Shown: positions 8,010 to 17,433, counted from the first letter of the stretch. The stretch is DNA of 64,000 nucleotides from Natronococcus pandeyae (GCF_008122205.1 NZ_PHNJ01000010.1:116051-180050); one strand, 5' to 3'. Notes: generated by a model from the letters alone, not told the origin. Made by a program: numbers and translations.

Positions 8010-9983
8010 TCAGTTTGCTCCTGTCACGAGCGCCGCCGATGGACGTCCGGTGTCCGTCGCCCGGTCGTCGGCGAAGAAGCGCTCAAAGACTTTTTGCTGG
8101 CCGGCTCGGAGGTGCTGAAGGTACGTCGACTGGCAGACACCCATCCGCTCTGCGAGTTCCTCGCCACTGGACTCGCGAGGCCACTCGAAGAACCCGCCGA
8201 AGTGAGCCAGTTGCAACGCCTCGAGTTGGCGATCGGTGACGCTATCTTCGACTGTGGAGCGGAACTGACCGCGAGTTTCGAGTTCCCGGTCACGTTCGCA
8301 CTGCCCCACGAGGTCCGCCCCGGGATGGGACTCGGAGACGGCCTCGACGACGCTGCGGACGTCGGCCGTCTCGGCGAGTTCGGCGACCAGCGTGCTCTCG
8401 GTTCCGTCGGCGGTCAGTGACCGGACGCTGGCACCGTATCGTGCAAGCGTGGCAACCACGGTGGCGTCCGTCACGGCGAGACGCACCAGCGACTCGTCGC
8501 CGTCACGTAACACCTGTGCGTCCGCGATGCCGTCTGCACCCGCGACGTAGTCGAGGACGTCGTCGCCGCTGACACCGCGGACCGTGACGAACTCGAGGAA
8601 GCCACCGTCGGAACCCTCTGTCACGCGCTCGAGGTCGAGTTCACACTCGAGCGTCTCGGCGAGCGACAGCAGCGGATCGTCGCTGGGCGTCAGATCGAAG
8701 GTGAGTTCGGTGACGCGGTCGGTGATCAGCGACCGCTGGCTCTCGGCGGCGGTGATCACGTACGCGATCGTCTCGCCGAGTTCGTCGAGGACGTCGGGGT
8801 CGAGTGCGTCCGTGGCGTTGTCGTCGTCGGTATGAAGCACGAGCGCCCCGTACTGGGCGTCCCGATAGGAGAGCGGAATCGCGACCGTCGCGACCGCGTC
8901 GGTGGCGGCGTGGCACGCACAGTCCGTGCGATCCGCCCGGCAGGCACGAGCGACGTGCGTCGTGTCGGTCTCGAGCGCTCGCTCGACAACCGTCTCGCGG
9001 TTGCCATCGTTGACTGCGGTAACGACGTTCGTGAGGGCGTCCTCGTCGATGCCGACGCTCGTGTTCGCACGGACGGTGTCGGTCGCGGCGTTCCGGGCCG
9101 CGAACCACGCCGACTCGTAGGGGGCGGCGTTCGCGAACTGCTCGCAGGCGACGGTTTCGACCTCGGCTTTCGACTCCGCCCGGAGCAGTTCTCGGTTAAC
9201 GTCCCGAATGACCTCGTTGGTCGTGTTCAACAGCTCGAGGCGGTCGTGCTGATCGCGGATCCGGAGTTCGCGCTCCTTGCGGTCGGTGATGTCGGTTTCG
9301 ACCGCGACGAACTGCTCGACGGTTCCCGTCTCGTCGGTGATCGGGGCGATCGTGACGTCGGCCCAGCAGAGTTCGCCGTTCTTGCGCCGGTTAACGAGCT
9401 CGCCGTCCCAGACGTTGCCGTCGGTGATCGTTCCCCAGAGATCGTCGTAGAACGCGTCGTCGTGCTGGCCGGAACTCCACAGGTCGGGCGTCTCCCCGAC
9501 GACGTCCGCAGAGTCGTATCCCGTCACGGTTTCTGTCGCGGGATTGGCGTACTCGATCCGGCCGTCGGGATCGGTGAGAAAAATGGCGTGCCCGGCGTGT
9601 TCGACGGCTTTGCGGAAGCTACGGAGCCGCTCGTTCGCAGCTGCCAACTCCGTCGTGATACGGTTCTCCTCCTCGACGTACTGGGAGAGATAGTAGACCG
9701 TCGCGAGGGCAAAGCCGCTCACGATAAGTCCTGGAAGTTCGGAGAGACCGTCGCCACCGACGGTCTGGAGCGTCCAGAGCTGGCGCAACGCCATGAGACC
9801 GAGCATCACGGTCAGGAAGGCAAATCGTCGGTCGCCGCTCCGGCGGAGCAGCAGAATCGAGTAGCCAGTCCCGACGAGACGGAGCAGGACCGAGGCGACG
9901 AGCAACAGGCTCATTGCGTCCACCTCGAGCGGCGGGATCGTGGCGTCGGGACTGGGAGCATAGTTGTACGTACCAGTCACCAC
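8010..9983 (-). CDS. PAS-GAF-HTH10 regulator (DmsR/Bat-like)
   Basis: A 657-residue haloarchaeal regulator. Two or three N-terminal TM helices (about 24-100: LLLVASVLLRLVGTGYSILL, FAFLTVMLGLMAL, LIVSGFALATVYYL) are followed by a PAS domain (about 125-240, AGHAIFLTDPDGRIEYANPA). A GAF-like domain comes next (about 260-420; it includes several Cys in RACRADRTDCACHA), then the bacterio-opsin-activator domain, and a C-terminal HTH_10 (about 585-645, VTDRQLEALQLAHFGGFFEWPRE). DmsR of Halobacterium, of this class, controls the DMSO reductase operon. This gene is divergent from a PSR/TTR-type operon and probably controls it. A GTG start at 9983 is given; ATG at 9914 is an equally good start at the first TM helix. 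Confidence 0.88.
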   Translation of the reverse strand: MVTGTYNYAPSPDATIPPLEVDAMSLLLVASVLLRLVGTGYSILLLRRSGDRRFAFLTVMLGLMALRQLWTLQTVGGDGLSELPGLIVSGFALATVYYLSQYVEEENRITTELAAANERLRSFRKAVEHAGHAIFLTDPDGRIEYANPATETVTGYDSADVVGETPDLWSSGQHDDAFYDDLWGTITDGNVWDGELVNRRKNGELCWADVTIAPITDETGTVEQFVAVETDITDRKERELRIRDQHDRLELLNTTNEVIRDVNRELLRAESKAEVETVACEQFANAAPYESAWFAARNAATDTVRANTSVGIDEDALTNVVTAVNDGNRETVVERALETDTTHVARACRADRTDCACHAATDAVATVAIPLSYRDAQYGALVLHTDDDNATDALDPDVLDELGETIAYVITAAESQRSLITDRVTELTFDLTPSDDPLLSLAETLECELDLERVTEGSDGGFLEFVTVRGVSGDDVLDYVAGADGIADAQVLRDGDESLVRLAVTDATVVATLARYGASVRSLTADGTESTLVAELAETADVRSVVEAVSESHPGADLVGQCERDRELETRGQFRSTVEDSVTDRQLEALQLAHFGGFFEWPRESSGEELAERMGVCQSTYLQHLRAGQQKVFERFFADDRATDTGRPSAALVTGAN

Positions 9984-10025
9984 CAGATATGAACTGGCCG
10001 TATTCCTACGCGGTTGGAATCAGCG

Positions 10026-10040
10026 GTTGTGGGCCACAAC
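10026..10040. promoter_or_regulatory. Palindrome GTTGTGG-G-CCACAAC
   Basis: A perfect 7-bp inverted repeat with a one-base centre in the divergent region between the HTH10 regulator and the molybdoenzyme operon. It lies about 40 bp upstream of the regulator's GTG start, so it is a candidate autoregulatory operator. Confidence 0.4.
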
Positions 10041-10104
10041 TCGGCTCAATTCAATAGATCTCGTCTTCGGGATCGAGCTGGCGAGAGCGCTCGACCGACG
10101 CGGT

Positions 10105-10174
10105 CCCCAACAGTATGGGTAGTCAGTCTAAGCGGGGAATCGAGACCGGAATCCGACCCCAACAGTATGGGTAG
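10105..10174. promoter_or_regulatory. Duplicated CCCCAACAGTATGGGTAG element
   Basis: Two exact copies of an 18-bp sequence at 10105-10122 and 10157-10174. Their starts are 52 bp apart, close to five helical turns. Each has a CCCA...TGGG dyad. They lie 90-150 bp upstream of the Fe-S subunit start. This is a likely tandem binding site for an activator, most simply the divergent HTH10 protein. Confidence 0.5.
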
Positions 10175-10260
10175 AACGCTCAGTCCCCTGGGGACCCTCG
10201 GTATACATGTATGACCTCGAGACACCACATCCTGCGACGGTCGCCGGCCGGTGATCGGCG

Positions 10261-11286
10261 ATGAGCGCCGATGGACCGATGCCGGGTGTTCCGGAGACAG
10301 GGTCGGATGCCGAGACGTACGACGCGATGGTCGACGTCGAAGCGACCGATCCGCGGGACGAACTCGCGAAGACGACGTATCGGACCGACCTGGGCGTCAA
10401 GATGGCCGAGGACGCACGCAAGGTCAGCAACGGCGAACTCTCGAGCGAGGCCTACTGGACGAAGTACGACGCGGAGGCGGCCGCGGAGTTCGGCGACGCC
10501 TACCGTGAGACGCCGAACCCGGCCGTCGACTGCGCCGAGGGGACGATCGGCGACGAGACCGCCGAGTCGCTCGGCTGCTCGGTGGGGACGATGGCGAGCA
10601 TCGCAGAAGGGCTCGAGGAGTCGGACAGGAAGGGAGAGACGGACGACGAGGACGACACGCGCTGGGGAATGGTCATCGACCTCCAGAAGTGCATCGGCTG
10701 TGAGTCGTGTACGGTCGCGTGCAAAGCCGAGAACCGGACGCCGCCGGGCGTCTCCTACAACGTCGTGTTAGAGCGCGAGGAGGGGGAATTCCCGAACGTC
10801 ACGCGGACGAACGTTCCGCGCCCGTGTATGCAGTGTGAGAACCCGCCCTGCGTGCAGGTGTGTCCGGTCAGCGCGACCTACAAGATGGACAACGGCGTCG
10901 TCAACATCGACTACGATCGGTGTATCGGCTGTCGGTACTGCATGGTCGCCTGTCCGTACGACGCACGCTACTTCGACTTCGGAGAGAACTACGACGGCGA
11001 GTTCACAGAGGAGGGAGCGGTAACCAGCCCCGAGTACGGAATGGACCGCGGGCCGCGCGAGGACGGCGAGTCGCCGGTCGGCAACGTCCGCAAATGTAAC
11101 TTCTGTCACCACCGCTTAGAGCGCGGCGAGGAACCGGCCTGTGTCGAGACCTGCGTCGGTGACGCCCGCTACATGGGCAACCTCGAGGATACGGACAGCG
11201 AGGTGAACGAACTGGCGTCTTCCTCCCGAGCGTTCCAGCTCAAGGAGAAGGAGGGCACCGACCCGAACGTCTACTACCTCAAGTGA
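10261..11286 (+). CDS. Four-cluster Fe-S electron-transfer subunit (PsrB/TtrB/DmsB-like)
   Basis: A 341-residue ferredoxin-type subunit that passes electrons between the membrane anchor and the molybdenum subunit. Four Cys motifs for [4Fe-4S] clusters are visible: CIGCESCTVAC (from C144), CMQCENPPCVQVCP, CIGCRYCMVACPYDARY and CNFCHHRLERGEEPACVETC. A 135-residue acidic N-terminal extension (not a Tat signal) precedes the first cluster and is longer than in bacterial PsrB. It would be exported with its Tat-bearing partner or act at the membrane face. It is first gene of a four-gene operon; its stop overlaps an alternative GTG start of the next gene. Confidence 0.9.
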   Translation: MSADGPMPGVPETGSDAETYDAMVDVEATDPRDELAKTTYRTDLGVKMAEDARKVSNGELSSEAYWTKYDAEAAAEFGDAYRETPNPAVDCAEGTIGDETAESLGCSVGTMASIAEGLEESDRKGETDDEDDTRWGMVIDLQKCIGCESCTVACKAENRTPPGVSYNVVLEREEGEFPNVTRTNVPRPCMQCENPPCVQVCPVSATYKMDNGVVNIDYDRCIGCRYCMVACPYDARYFDFGENYDGEFTEEGAVTSPEYGMDRGPREDGESPVGNVRKCNFCHHRLERGEEPACVETCVGDARYMGNLEDTDSEVNELASSSRAFQLKEKEGTDPNVYYLK

Positions 11287-11288
11287 CC

Positions 11289-12548
11289 ATGTCGACGAAA
11301 ACACACACCCTGACGGGCAGGCTGGGACGAGGGCGCCTCCGGATCGCCTGGTACGTCCTCCTGATCGGCGTAATGGCAGTCGGATCGTACGGCGGCTATC
11401 TCCGGCTGACCGAGGGCCTCCAGTCGACGAACCTCTCGAGTTCGGTGCCGTGGGGCGCGTGGATCGCCTTCTACATCTACTTCGTCGGCCTCTCGGCGGG
11501 CGCGTTCCTCGTGAGCACGCTCTCGAACGTCTTCGAGGTCGAGGGAATGCACGAGATCGAACGTGAGGCGCTGTTCGTCGCGATCGTCTCGATGATCGTT
11601 GCGCTCACGTTCGTGCTGATCGACATCGGCCGAATGGAACGGCTCTGGCACGTCTTCGCCTGGCGCCAGCCGCTGTCGGTCCTCTCGTGGGAGGTCCACG
11701 CGTACCTGCTCTACATCGGCGTCCTCGCGGGCGAGCTGTACTTCTCGATGCGACGGGACCTCGTCGAGACGAGCGACGACGCAGACGGTCTGACGGGACG
11801 GCTCGCCGGCCTGCTCACGCTCGGGCGGACGGAGACGAGCGACGACGCGATCGAGACCGATCGAACGTGGCTCAAGCGACTAGGTATTCTGGGGATCCCA
11901 CTCGCGATCATCTTCGTTCACGGCGGCACCGGCAACCTGTTCGCCGTCGCCGCCGCTCGAGAGTACTGGTTCAGTGCGCTGTTCCCGGTGATCTTCATCA
12001 CCTCGGCGGTCGTCAGCGGAATGGCGCTGGTCGCGTTGCTGTACGTGGTCCGGGCGCGGCTCTCCCATCGGGCCCTCGATCCGGCCCTGCTCGAGCGCAT
12101 GGCCACGTTGCTCGCCGGTTTCATCGCCCTCGACGCCTCGCTGAAGGTACTCGAGGCGTTCATCGGGCTCTACAGCCTCCATCCGGGCGAGGTTCAGGCG
12201 TGGCTGACGATCATGACCGGCGAGATGTGGTGGTCGTTCTGGATCGTGATGGTCGGGATGGGATGGATCGTCCCGCTCGTCTTGCTCCACCGCAGCGAGT
12301 GGCGACGGAAGCCAACGGTCGTCGCCGCCGCGGGTGCGAGCGTCGTGCTGGGCGTCGTCGGAACGCGGTTCAACATCGTCGTTCCGGCCCAGCTCGAGCC
12401 CGCGCTCGAGGGACTATCGATGGGATATTACGTCCCCTCGACGCCGGAGTGGCTGCTCTCGATCGGCGTGATCGCCTTCGGCGTCCTGCTGTACACGATC
12501 GGTACGGAGCTGCTGCCACTCGTTCCACGAGGTGAGGATCATGACTGA
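11289..12548 (+). CDS. NrfD/PsrC-family membrane anchor
   Basis: A 419-residue quinol-interacting membrane subunit of the NrfD/PsrC family. About nine TM helices are visible, starting with LRIAWYVLLIGVMAVGSY and including SVPWGAWIAFYIYFVGLSAGAFLVS, a typical NrfD segment. It anchors the Fe-S and Mo subunits and exchanges electrons with menaquinone, without heme. An insertion of about 45 hydrophilic residues (about 150-195, containing two SDDA repeats) separates helices four and five. The ATG at 11289 is 3 nt after the previous stop; GTG at 11283 is an alternative. It overlaps the next gene by 8 nt. Confidence 0.9.
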   Translation: MSTKTHTLTGRLGRGRLRIAWYVLLIGVMAVGSYGGYLRLTEGLQSTNLSSSVPWGAWIAFYIYFVGLSAGAFLVSTLSNVFEVEGMHEIEREALFVAIVSMIVALTFVLIDIGRMERLWHVFAWRQPLSVLSWEVHAYLLYIGVLAGELYFSMRRDLVETSDDADGLTGRLAGLLTLGRTETSDDAIETDRTWLKRLGILGIPLAIIFVHGGTGNLFAVAAAREYWFSALFPVIFITSAVVSGMALVALLYVVRARLSHRALDPALLERMATLLAGFIALDASLKVLEAFIGLYSLHPGEVQAWLTIMTGEMWWSFWIVMVGMGWIVPLVLLHRSEWRRKPTVVAAAGASVVLGVVGTRFNIVVPAQLEPALEGLSMGYYVPSTPEWLLSIGVIAFGVLLYTIGTELLPLVPRGEDHD

Positions 12549-15500
12549 TACGAATACGACTGAAACGAATCCGGAGACGGACACGGACACGCCAGACGCG
12601 GACGGAGAAGCGGCTATCGAGCGACGAGACTTCGTCAAGGCAGTCGGCGGCATGGGGGCGCTCTCGCTCTCGGGCGGCATCGCGAGCACCCTCCTCGATG
12701 TCGACTGGTTTGGCGGCGACGGCAACGGCGTTGGCACCGAGTACGGCGAGTACGAAGGTTCGGACGTCATCCACACGACCTGCGGGCAGTGTAACACGTT
12801 CTGTCCGATCAAGGTTCGGCTGGCCGACGACAGCGGCAGTGGCGAGTACAGTTCGCTCGTGCGTAAACTCGCGGGCAACCCGTACTCGTTCCTCAACACC
12901 CAGCCGTACGCACAGGTGCCCTACGGCAGCGATCCCGAACAGGTCGCGACGGGCGACCTCGAGGGGACAGGCGAGGTCGACGTCAGCAAGTGGTCGCTCT
13001 CGGGCGGCCGGATCTGCCTGAAGGGCCAGGCCGGCATCCAGACGGCCTTCGACACCTACCGGGTGCGAAAACCGATGAAACGCGTCGGTCCACGGGGGAG
13101 CGACGAGTGGAAGACCATCTCCTGGGAGCAGGCCATCGAGGAGATCGTCGACGGCGACGACGAACTCGGGCACGACGGCCTCCGCGATATGTGGGGCTAC
13201 GCGCCCGAAGACGAGGTGATGGACGACTGGGAGGCCGTCCAGGAGGGCGAGTTGAGCCACGAGGCGTTCGACGAGCGCTACGAGGACGTCCTGATCGATA
13301 CCGACCACCCGGACCTGGGTCCGAAGGCCAACCAGATCGTCGACGTCGGCGGCTTCCGGCGCAACTTCATCCGGAATCGGCTCTGGCATCAGGGGCTGGG
13401 CTCGACCAACAGCATCCACCACGCCGGCACCTGCGGCGTCTCCGGCGTCGTCGGCTTCAACCGCTCCCACGACGGCCAGAAACAACGGCAGTACCCCGAC
13501 GTCGAGAACTGCGAGTACCTGCTCGTCTGGGGGACCAACCCGATGGTCGCGAACAAGGGGCCGACGTGGCTCGCTCCGAAGCTCACGAACGCGATCCAGG
13601 ATGGGATGCGGATGGACGTCGTCGATCCTCGGCTCTCGAAGACGGCCGAGAAGGCCGACACGTGGGTGCCGGTCAAACCCGGCGCTGACGCCGCGCTCGC
13701 ACTCGGGATGGCCCGCTGGATCGTCGAGCACGAACGGTACGACGAGGAGTACCTCCGCAATCCCGGCGAGGACGCCGCAGCCGACGACGACGAGCCGACC
13801 TGGAGCGACGCGACCCACCTCGTCCTCGTCGACGAGGACGACCGTCCCAAGGCCCGCGCGGCGGATCTGGGCCTCGAGGCGGACGACCCGGAGTCGTTCG
13901 TCGTCATCGATGCCGACACCGGCGAGCCGGCGCCCGCTGACGAGGTCGAGGAGGCCGTCCTCGACGTCGAGATCACGGTCGACGGACGGGAGGTCGCGAG
14001 CGTCTGGACGCTGTACCGCGAACGCGTCTTCGAGTATAGCCTCGAGGAGTACGCCGAGATGGCCGGCGTCGACGTCGACCTGATCGACGAACTCGCCGAC
14101 GAGTTCACCAGCCACGGCAAGCGCGCGGCGATCATGGCCTACCGCGGGCCGAGCAAGCACACGAACGGGTTCTACACCACGCGCGCGATCTCGACGCTGC
14201 AGCACCTGATCGGCAACTACGACTGGAAGGGCGGGCAGATCTCGCCCTACGCCGGCTACGAGACGATGAGTGGCCGATACGAGCTCGGACAGGTCCCTGA
14301 CGGCCACGAGCCGTGGGGAATCCCGATCCTGCGTGGTGGCGTCAACTACGAGGACACCTCGCTGTTCGAGCGCGACGACGGCTACCCCGCGAAGCGACCG
14401 TGGTTCCCCGTCGCGCCGCCGATGGCAACCCAGGAGCTGTACGGCAGCGCGGCCGACGAGTACCCCTACGGCGTCGAGGCGTTGTTCATCCGGCCGTACT
14501 CGAACAACCACATCATGGCTGCGGCCGGGGGCGACAAGATCCCCGAGGTGCTCGAAGACGAGGACGCGATCGGCCTGATCGTCTCCTCCGACACCGTGCT
14601 GGGCGAGATGAGCCGCTACGCCGACTACGTCCTCCCGGAGCCGACCTACCTCGAGCGCTGGGAGAACTTCGGCACGTATCCGAACAAGCGTCTGGCCGAC
14701 GAGAAGATCAGCCAGCCGACGATCAAGGTCGTCCCCGACGCGCGGCCGTTCGAGGAGGTGTTGATCGACATCTGGAAAGAGCTGGACCTGCCGGGCGTCG
14801 GTGAGGACGCGATTCCGGACGCCGACGGCGACCTGTGGTCGCTCGACAGCTCCGAGGACTTCTACGTCAAGCTCGCGACCAACATCGCCTACGACCGCGA
14901 GCCCGTGCCCGACGCCGACGACGAGGAACTCGAGCTGTTCCGGACGGCCCGCGAGAAGGGGCTGGGCGAGCACTTCGACCTCGAGGACTGGCGCGGGGCG
15001 GTGACCGACGAGGAGTGGCGCAAGGCCGTCACCGTGCTCAACCGCGGCGGCCGGTTCGAGGAGCCGATCGACGGCTACGAAGCGGCCTTCGCCGAGCGCG
15101 GGCACGACTACGACTACGCCGGTCGCCACCCCGAGACGAACGCCTACGACGGCGACCACCTGCGCTATCAGCTCGGCACGCGGGTCAACTTCTACGACGA
15201 GGTCGCCCCGACCGGCCGCCACGCCTACGACGGCGAGCGGTTCGATCCACTCCCTCGCGTCGAGGACGTCGTCCACTACAACGGCGAGGTGCAGGTACCG
15301 GTCACGAGCGACGACGACCCCGAGCGGCCGCTCCAGTTGACCAACTGGAAGCCCCGCACCCAGGGGATGCACCGCACGACGGGCTCAGCGTGGCTCCGGG
15401 AAACGAAAGGCGAAAACGCGGTCTGGATCAACCCCGCGGACGCCGACGAGCGCGGTCTCGAGAACGGGGACCGCGTCCGGCTCGACGCTGGCCGCCGATC

Positions 15501-15837
15501 CGTCGAGGCGACTGTCCGCGTTACGGGCGGGATCCGGCCCGGCGTCGTCGGCACTGCCTGGGGCTTCGGCCGTCAAGGCGGCGGTGCGACCGACACTGAG
15601 GTCGATGGCGAGCGGACGCCGGCTGCGACCGAAGGGGACGGTCATGCCGACCACACGTCTAACACGCCCGGCGAGGATACAGGTGGCTACGCCACGGGCC
15701 GTGACGCCGGCTTCGCGGTCAACCACGTTCAGCCGCTCGACGCCGAACTCGGCGACGTCGGGCTGAGCGACCCCGTCGGCGGGAGCAACGCACAGTTCGC
15801 AGCCTACGTGGAGCTCGAACGGGTGACCGATCGATGA
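12541..15837 (+). CDS. Molybdopterin oxidoreductase catalytic subunit (PSR/TTR-type)
   Basis: A 1,098-residue DMSO-reductase-superfamily enzyme with a Tat signal (R28-R29-D-F-V-K), so it acts outside the membrane. The [4Fe-4S] motif is C81-x2-C84-x3-C88 with C159 in GGRICLKGQAG. The bis-MGD-binding domains follow (GTNPMVANKGPTW; TDTEVLG-type segments), and the C-terminal dinucleotide-binding barrel includes NPADADERGLENGDRVRL. C298 in HHAGTCGVSG is the likely Mo ligand, as expected for polysulfide, thiosulfate or tetrathionate reductases rather than DMSO reductases (Ser). The length is nearer to TtrA than PsrA (about 760). The sulfur-redox context favours a sulfur oxyanion or polysulfide substrate, but arsenate cannot be excluded. 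Confidence 0.88.
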   Translation: MTDTNTTETNPETDTDTPDADGEAAIERRDFVKAVGGMGALSLSGGIASTLLDVDWFGGDGNGVGTEYGEYEGSDVIHTTCGQCNTFCPIKVRLADDSGSGEYSSLVRKLAGNPYSFLNTQPYAQVPYGSDPEQVATGDLEGTGEVDVSKWSLSGGRICLKGQAGIQTAFDTYRVRKPMKRVGPRGSDEWKTISWEQAIEEIVDGDDELGHDGLRDMWGYAPEDEVMDDWEAVQEGELSHEAFDERYEDVLIDTDHPDLGPKANQIVDVGGFRRNFIRNRLWHQGLGSTNSIHHAGTCGVSGVVGFNRSHDGQKQRQYPDVENCEYLLVWGTNPMVANKGPTWLAPKLTNAIQDGMRMDVVDPRLSKTAEKADTWVPVKPGADAALALGMARWIVEHERYDEEYLRNPGEDAAADDDEPTWSDATHLVLVDEDDRPKARAADLGLEADDPESFVVIDADTGEPAPADEVEEAVLDVEITVDGREVASVWTLYRERVFEYSLEEYAEMAGVDVDLIDELADEFTSHGKRAAIMAYRGPSKHTNGFYTTRAISTLQHLIGNYDWKGGQISPYAGYETMSGRYELGQVPDGHEPWGIPILRGGVNYEDTSLFERDDGYPAKRPWFPVAPPMATQELYGSAADEYPYGVEALFIRPYSNNHIMAAAGGDKIPEVLEDEDAIGLIVSSDTVLGEMSRYADYVLPEPTYLERWENFGTYPNKRLADEKISQPTIKVVPDARPFEEVLIDIWKELDLPGVGEDAIPDADGDLWSLDSSEDFYVKLATNIAYDREPVPDADDEELELFRTAREKGLGEHFDLEDWRGAVTDEEWRKAVTVLNRGGRFEEPIDGYEAAFAERGHDYDYAGRHPETNAYDGDHLRYQLGTRVNFYDEVAPTGRHAYDGERFDPLPRVEDVVHYNGEVQVPVTSDDDPERPLQLTNWKPRTQGMHRTTGSAWLRETKGENAVWINPADADERGLENGDRVRLDAGRRSVEATVRVTGGIRPGVVGTAWGFGRQGGGATDTEVDGERTPAATEGDGHADHTSNTPGEDTGGYATGRDAGFAVNHVQPLDAELGDVGLSDPVGGSNAQFAAYVELERVTDR

Positions 15838-16499
15838 GCACGACCGACACACCGACCGCTGCGGCGGTCGCCGACGCTCGTGCCGACCTGTACGGGCTGC
15901 TTGCAGCGGCCCTCGACGGCGAGACAGACGTCCTCGCGGCAGCGATGCGCGACGGCTCGCTCGTCGACGTCGCGGCGACGCTCCCGGTCGGGGTCGACGC
16001 GGCTCCCCTCGATCGCGAGGATGTCGACGAGGAGGCGTTATCGATTGCCTTCGATAACCTGTTCGTCGTCCCGGGACCGCGGTACGTGCCGCCGATGGCC
16101 TCCGCACACCGCGACGACCCCTCGGAGTCGTTCGAATCCGACTCGCCGTTCCACGAGGAGGGTACGGCCGGCGAACTGCTCGGCGACCCTGCGTCGACGA
16201 TGGCATCGCTGTACGAGCGCGCGGGATTCCGGCCCGACCGCGGGGACTTCCCCGACCACGTCGCCGCACAATTGGCGTTTCTCGAGGCGACTGCGCGAGC
16301 GGCGACACAGGCGCTCGAATCCGGCGACGACGACCGCGCCGCACAGTTCCGGTCGCTCCAGCAGAAGACACTCTCTCGGCTCGGGTGGCTCGACGCGTTC
16401 CACCGACACGTCGCGGACGCCGACACTGACGGGGCCTATACGGCACTCGTCGCACTCACTCGGACCGTCGCGGCCTGGCACGCTCGAGACCTCGAGTGA
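15834..16499 (+). CDS. TorD/DmsD-family maturation chaperone
   Basis: A 221-residue all-helical protein of the TorD/DmsD/NarJ chaperone family. These proteins bind the Tat leader of the molybdoenzyme and assist cofactor loading. Recognisable features are an N-terminal helix with ADLYGLLAAALDG, the central FDNLFVVPGPRYVPPMAS segment (family pattern, F...PGP.Y.PPY.S), and the YERAGFRP...DFPDHVAAQLAFL block. Its ATG overlaps the catalytic-subunit stop (ATGA), so it is co-translated. It is last in the four-gene operon and dedicated to that enzyme. Confidence 0.88.
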   Translation: MSTTDTPTAAAVADARADLYGLLAAALDGETDVLAAAMRDGSLVDVAATLPVGVDAAPLDREDVDEEALSIAFDNLFVVPGPRYVPPMASAHRDDPSESFESDSPFHEEGTAGELLGDPASTMASLYERAGFRPDRGDFPDHVAAQLAFLEATARAATQALESGDDDRAAQFRSLQQKTLSRLGWLDAFHRHVADADTDGAYTALVALTRTVAAWHARDLE

Positions 16500-16545
16500 T
16501 CGGGAGATCGAGTGGCAGTGACTGGAATCGAAGCCCGCGTCGGTA

Positions 16546-17385
16546 CTACATCCGCGGCGGGACGAGCATCACGTTCCCGTTCGCTCGAGCGACGAGATCC
16601 TCGGAGACGCTGCCCAGCAGCAGTCTCCGAAGCCGACTGTGACCACGCGAGCCGACGAGGATCGTCGTCGGATCGACGGCGTCTTCGACGGCGAGGATTT
16701 CGTCGGCGGGGTCGCCCTGTCGAACCTCGATTCGCGTCTCGATGTCCCACGCCTCGAGCTGGTCGGCTAGCTCCGCCAGCCGTCCTTCGGGGTCTGTGTC
16801 TTCCGCGAGTCCCGGATCCTTCGGCGTCTCGACGTGGACGAGTGTCGCCTCCTGGGTCGCGTGACGGAGATACGAGAACGTCTCGAACGCGCGCTCGGCG
16901 TTCTCGGAGAAGTCCGTCGCGTACAGCATGCGCTGGAAGAGGTGTTGTCTGACGACGGCCGGGTCGTCGGCCTCGCGCTCGATTCGGTTGACGAGCAGCG
17001 GCGTTTCGGTCGTTCGCGCAAGGTTGCGCGCCGTCGAGCCGATAACGCGGTTCTCGAGCGGGCTCTTTCCGCGCGAGCCGACGACCGTGAGACTCGCGCC
17101 AATCGTCTCGGCGATGCCCCGGATCCGCCGATGGGGTGTCCCGCGAACAACGTGCGTCTCGACGTCGAATCCCGCGTCCCCGATGACGCGTTCGTAGTTC
17201 GAAATCGCGTTTCGACGGCGCTTTTCGAAATCGATGCCGGGCATGCCCGCGTGGACGTTCGAGGGAATGACCGTCACGAGGTGCATCTCGTCGACGCCGA
17301 TTCGACCCAGACACTCGAGGCAGGTCTCGTTCTCGATAGTTGCCTCGCTGGCGGCCGAGAGGTCAGTGGCGAGTACCGCTTTCAT
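16546..17385 (-). CDS. Tandem universal stress protein (UspA x2)
   Basis: A 279-residue protein made of two UspA domains. Domain 1 (1-145) begins MKAVLATDLSAASEATI and has the ATP-binding loop VVGSRGKSPLENRVIGSTA. Domain 2 (about 150-279) begins MLYATDFSENAERAFETF and has LVGSRGHSRLRRLLLGSVSE. Both retain the G-x2-G-x9-G-S/T nucleotide motif. It converges on the molybdoenzyme operon. A TATTG/CAATAC dyad at 17411-17433 lies just upstream of its start, so it probably belongs to the local redox regulon. The client is unknown. Confidence 0.9.
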   Translation of the reverse strand: MKAVLATDLSAASEATIENETCLECLGRIGVDEMHLVTVIPSNVHAGMPGIDFEKRRRNAISNYERVIGDAGFDVETHVVRGTPHRRIRGIAETIGASLTVVGSRGKSPLENRVIGSTARNLARTTETPLLVNRIEREADDPAVVRQHLFQRMLYATDFSENAERAFETFSYLRHATQEATLVHVETPKDPGLAEDTDPEGRLAELADQLEAWDIETRIEVRQGDPADEILAVEDAVDPTTILVGSRGHSRLRRLLLGSVSEDLVARANGNVMLVPPRM

Positions 17386-17410
17386 ACTCGTCGTACGCGC
17401 CGACGATATA

Positions 17411-17433
17411 ATATTGTTTGGGTATCCCAATAC
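17411..17433. promoter_or_regulatory. ATATTG-N11-CAATAC dyad at the usp promoter
   Basis: ATATTG (17411-17416) and CAATAC (17428-17433) form an inverted repeat about 26 bp upstream of the UspA start at 17385. The half-sites are those of the shared redox element; the spacing is larger than in the other copies. Confidence 0.4.

Noticed and set aside
8832..9992. A 386-codon open frame on the plus strand.
   Set aside because: It is antisense to the PAS-GAF-HTH10 regulator, and the latter has clear domains.
12370..15372. A 1,000-codon open frame on the minus strand.
   Set aside because: It is antisense to the molybdoenzyme catalytic subunit. High third-position GC creates such frames; it has no domain and a repetitive Arg/Val/Asp composition.
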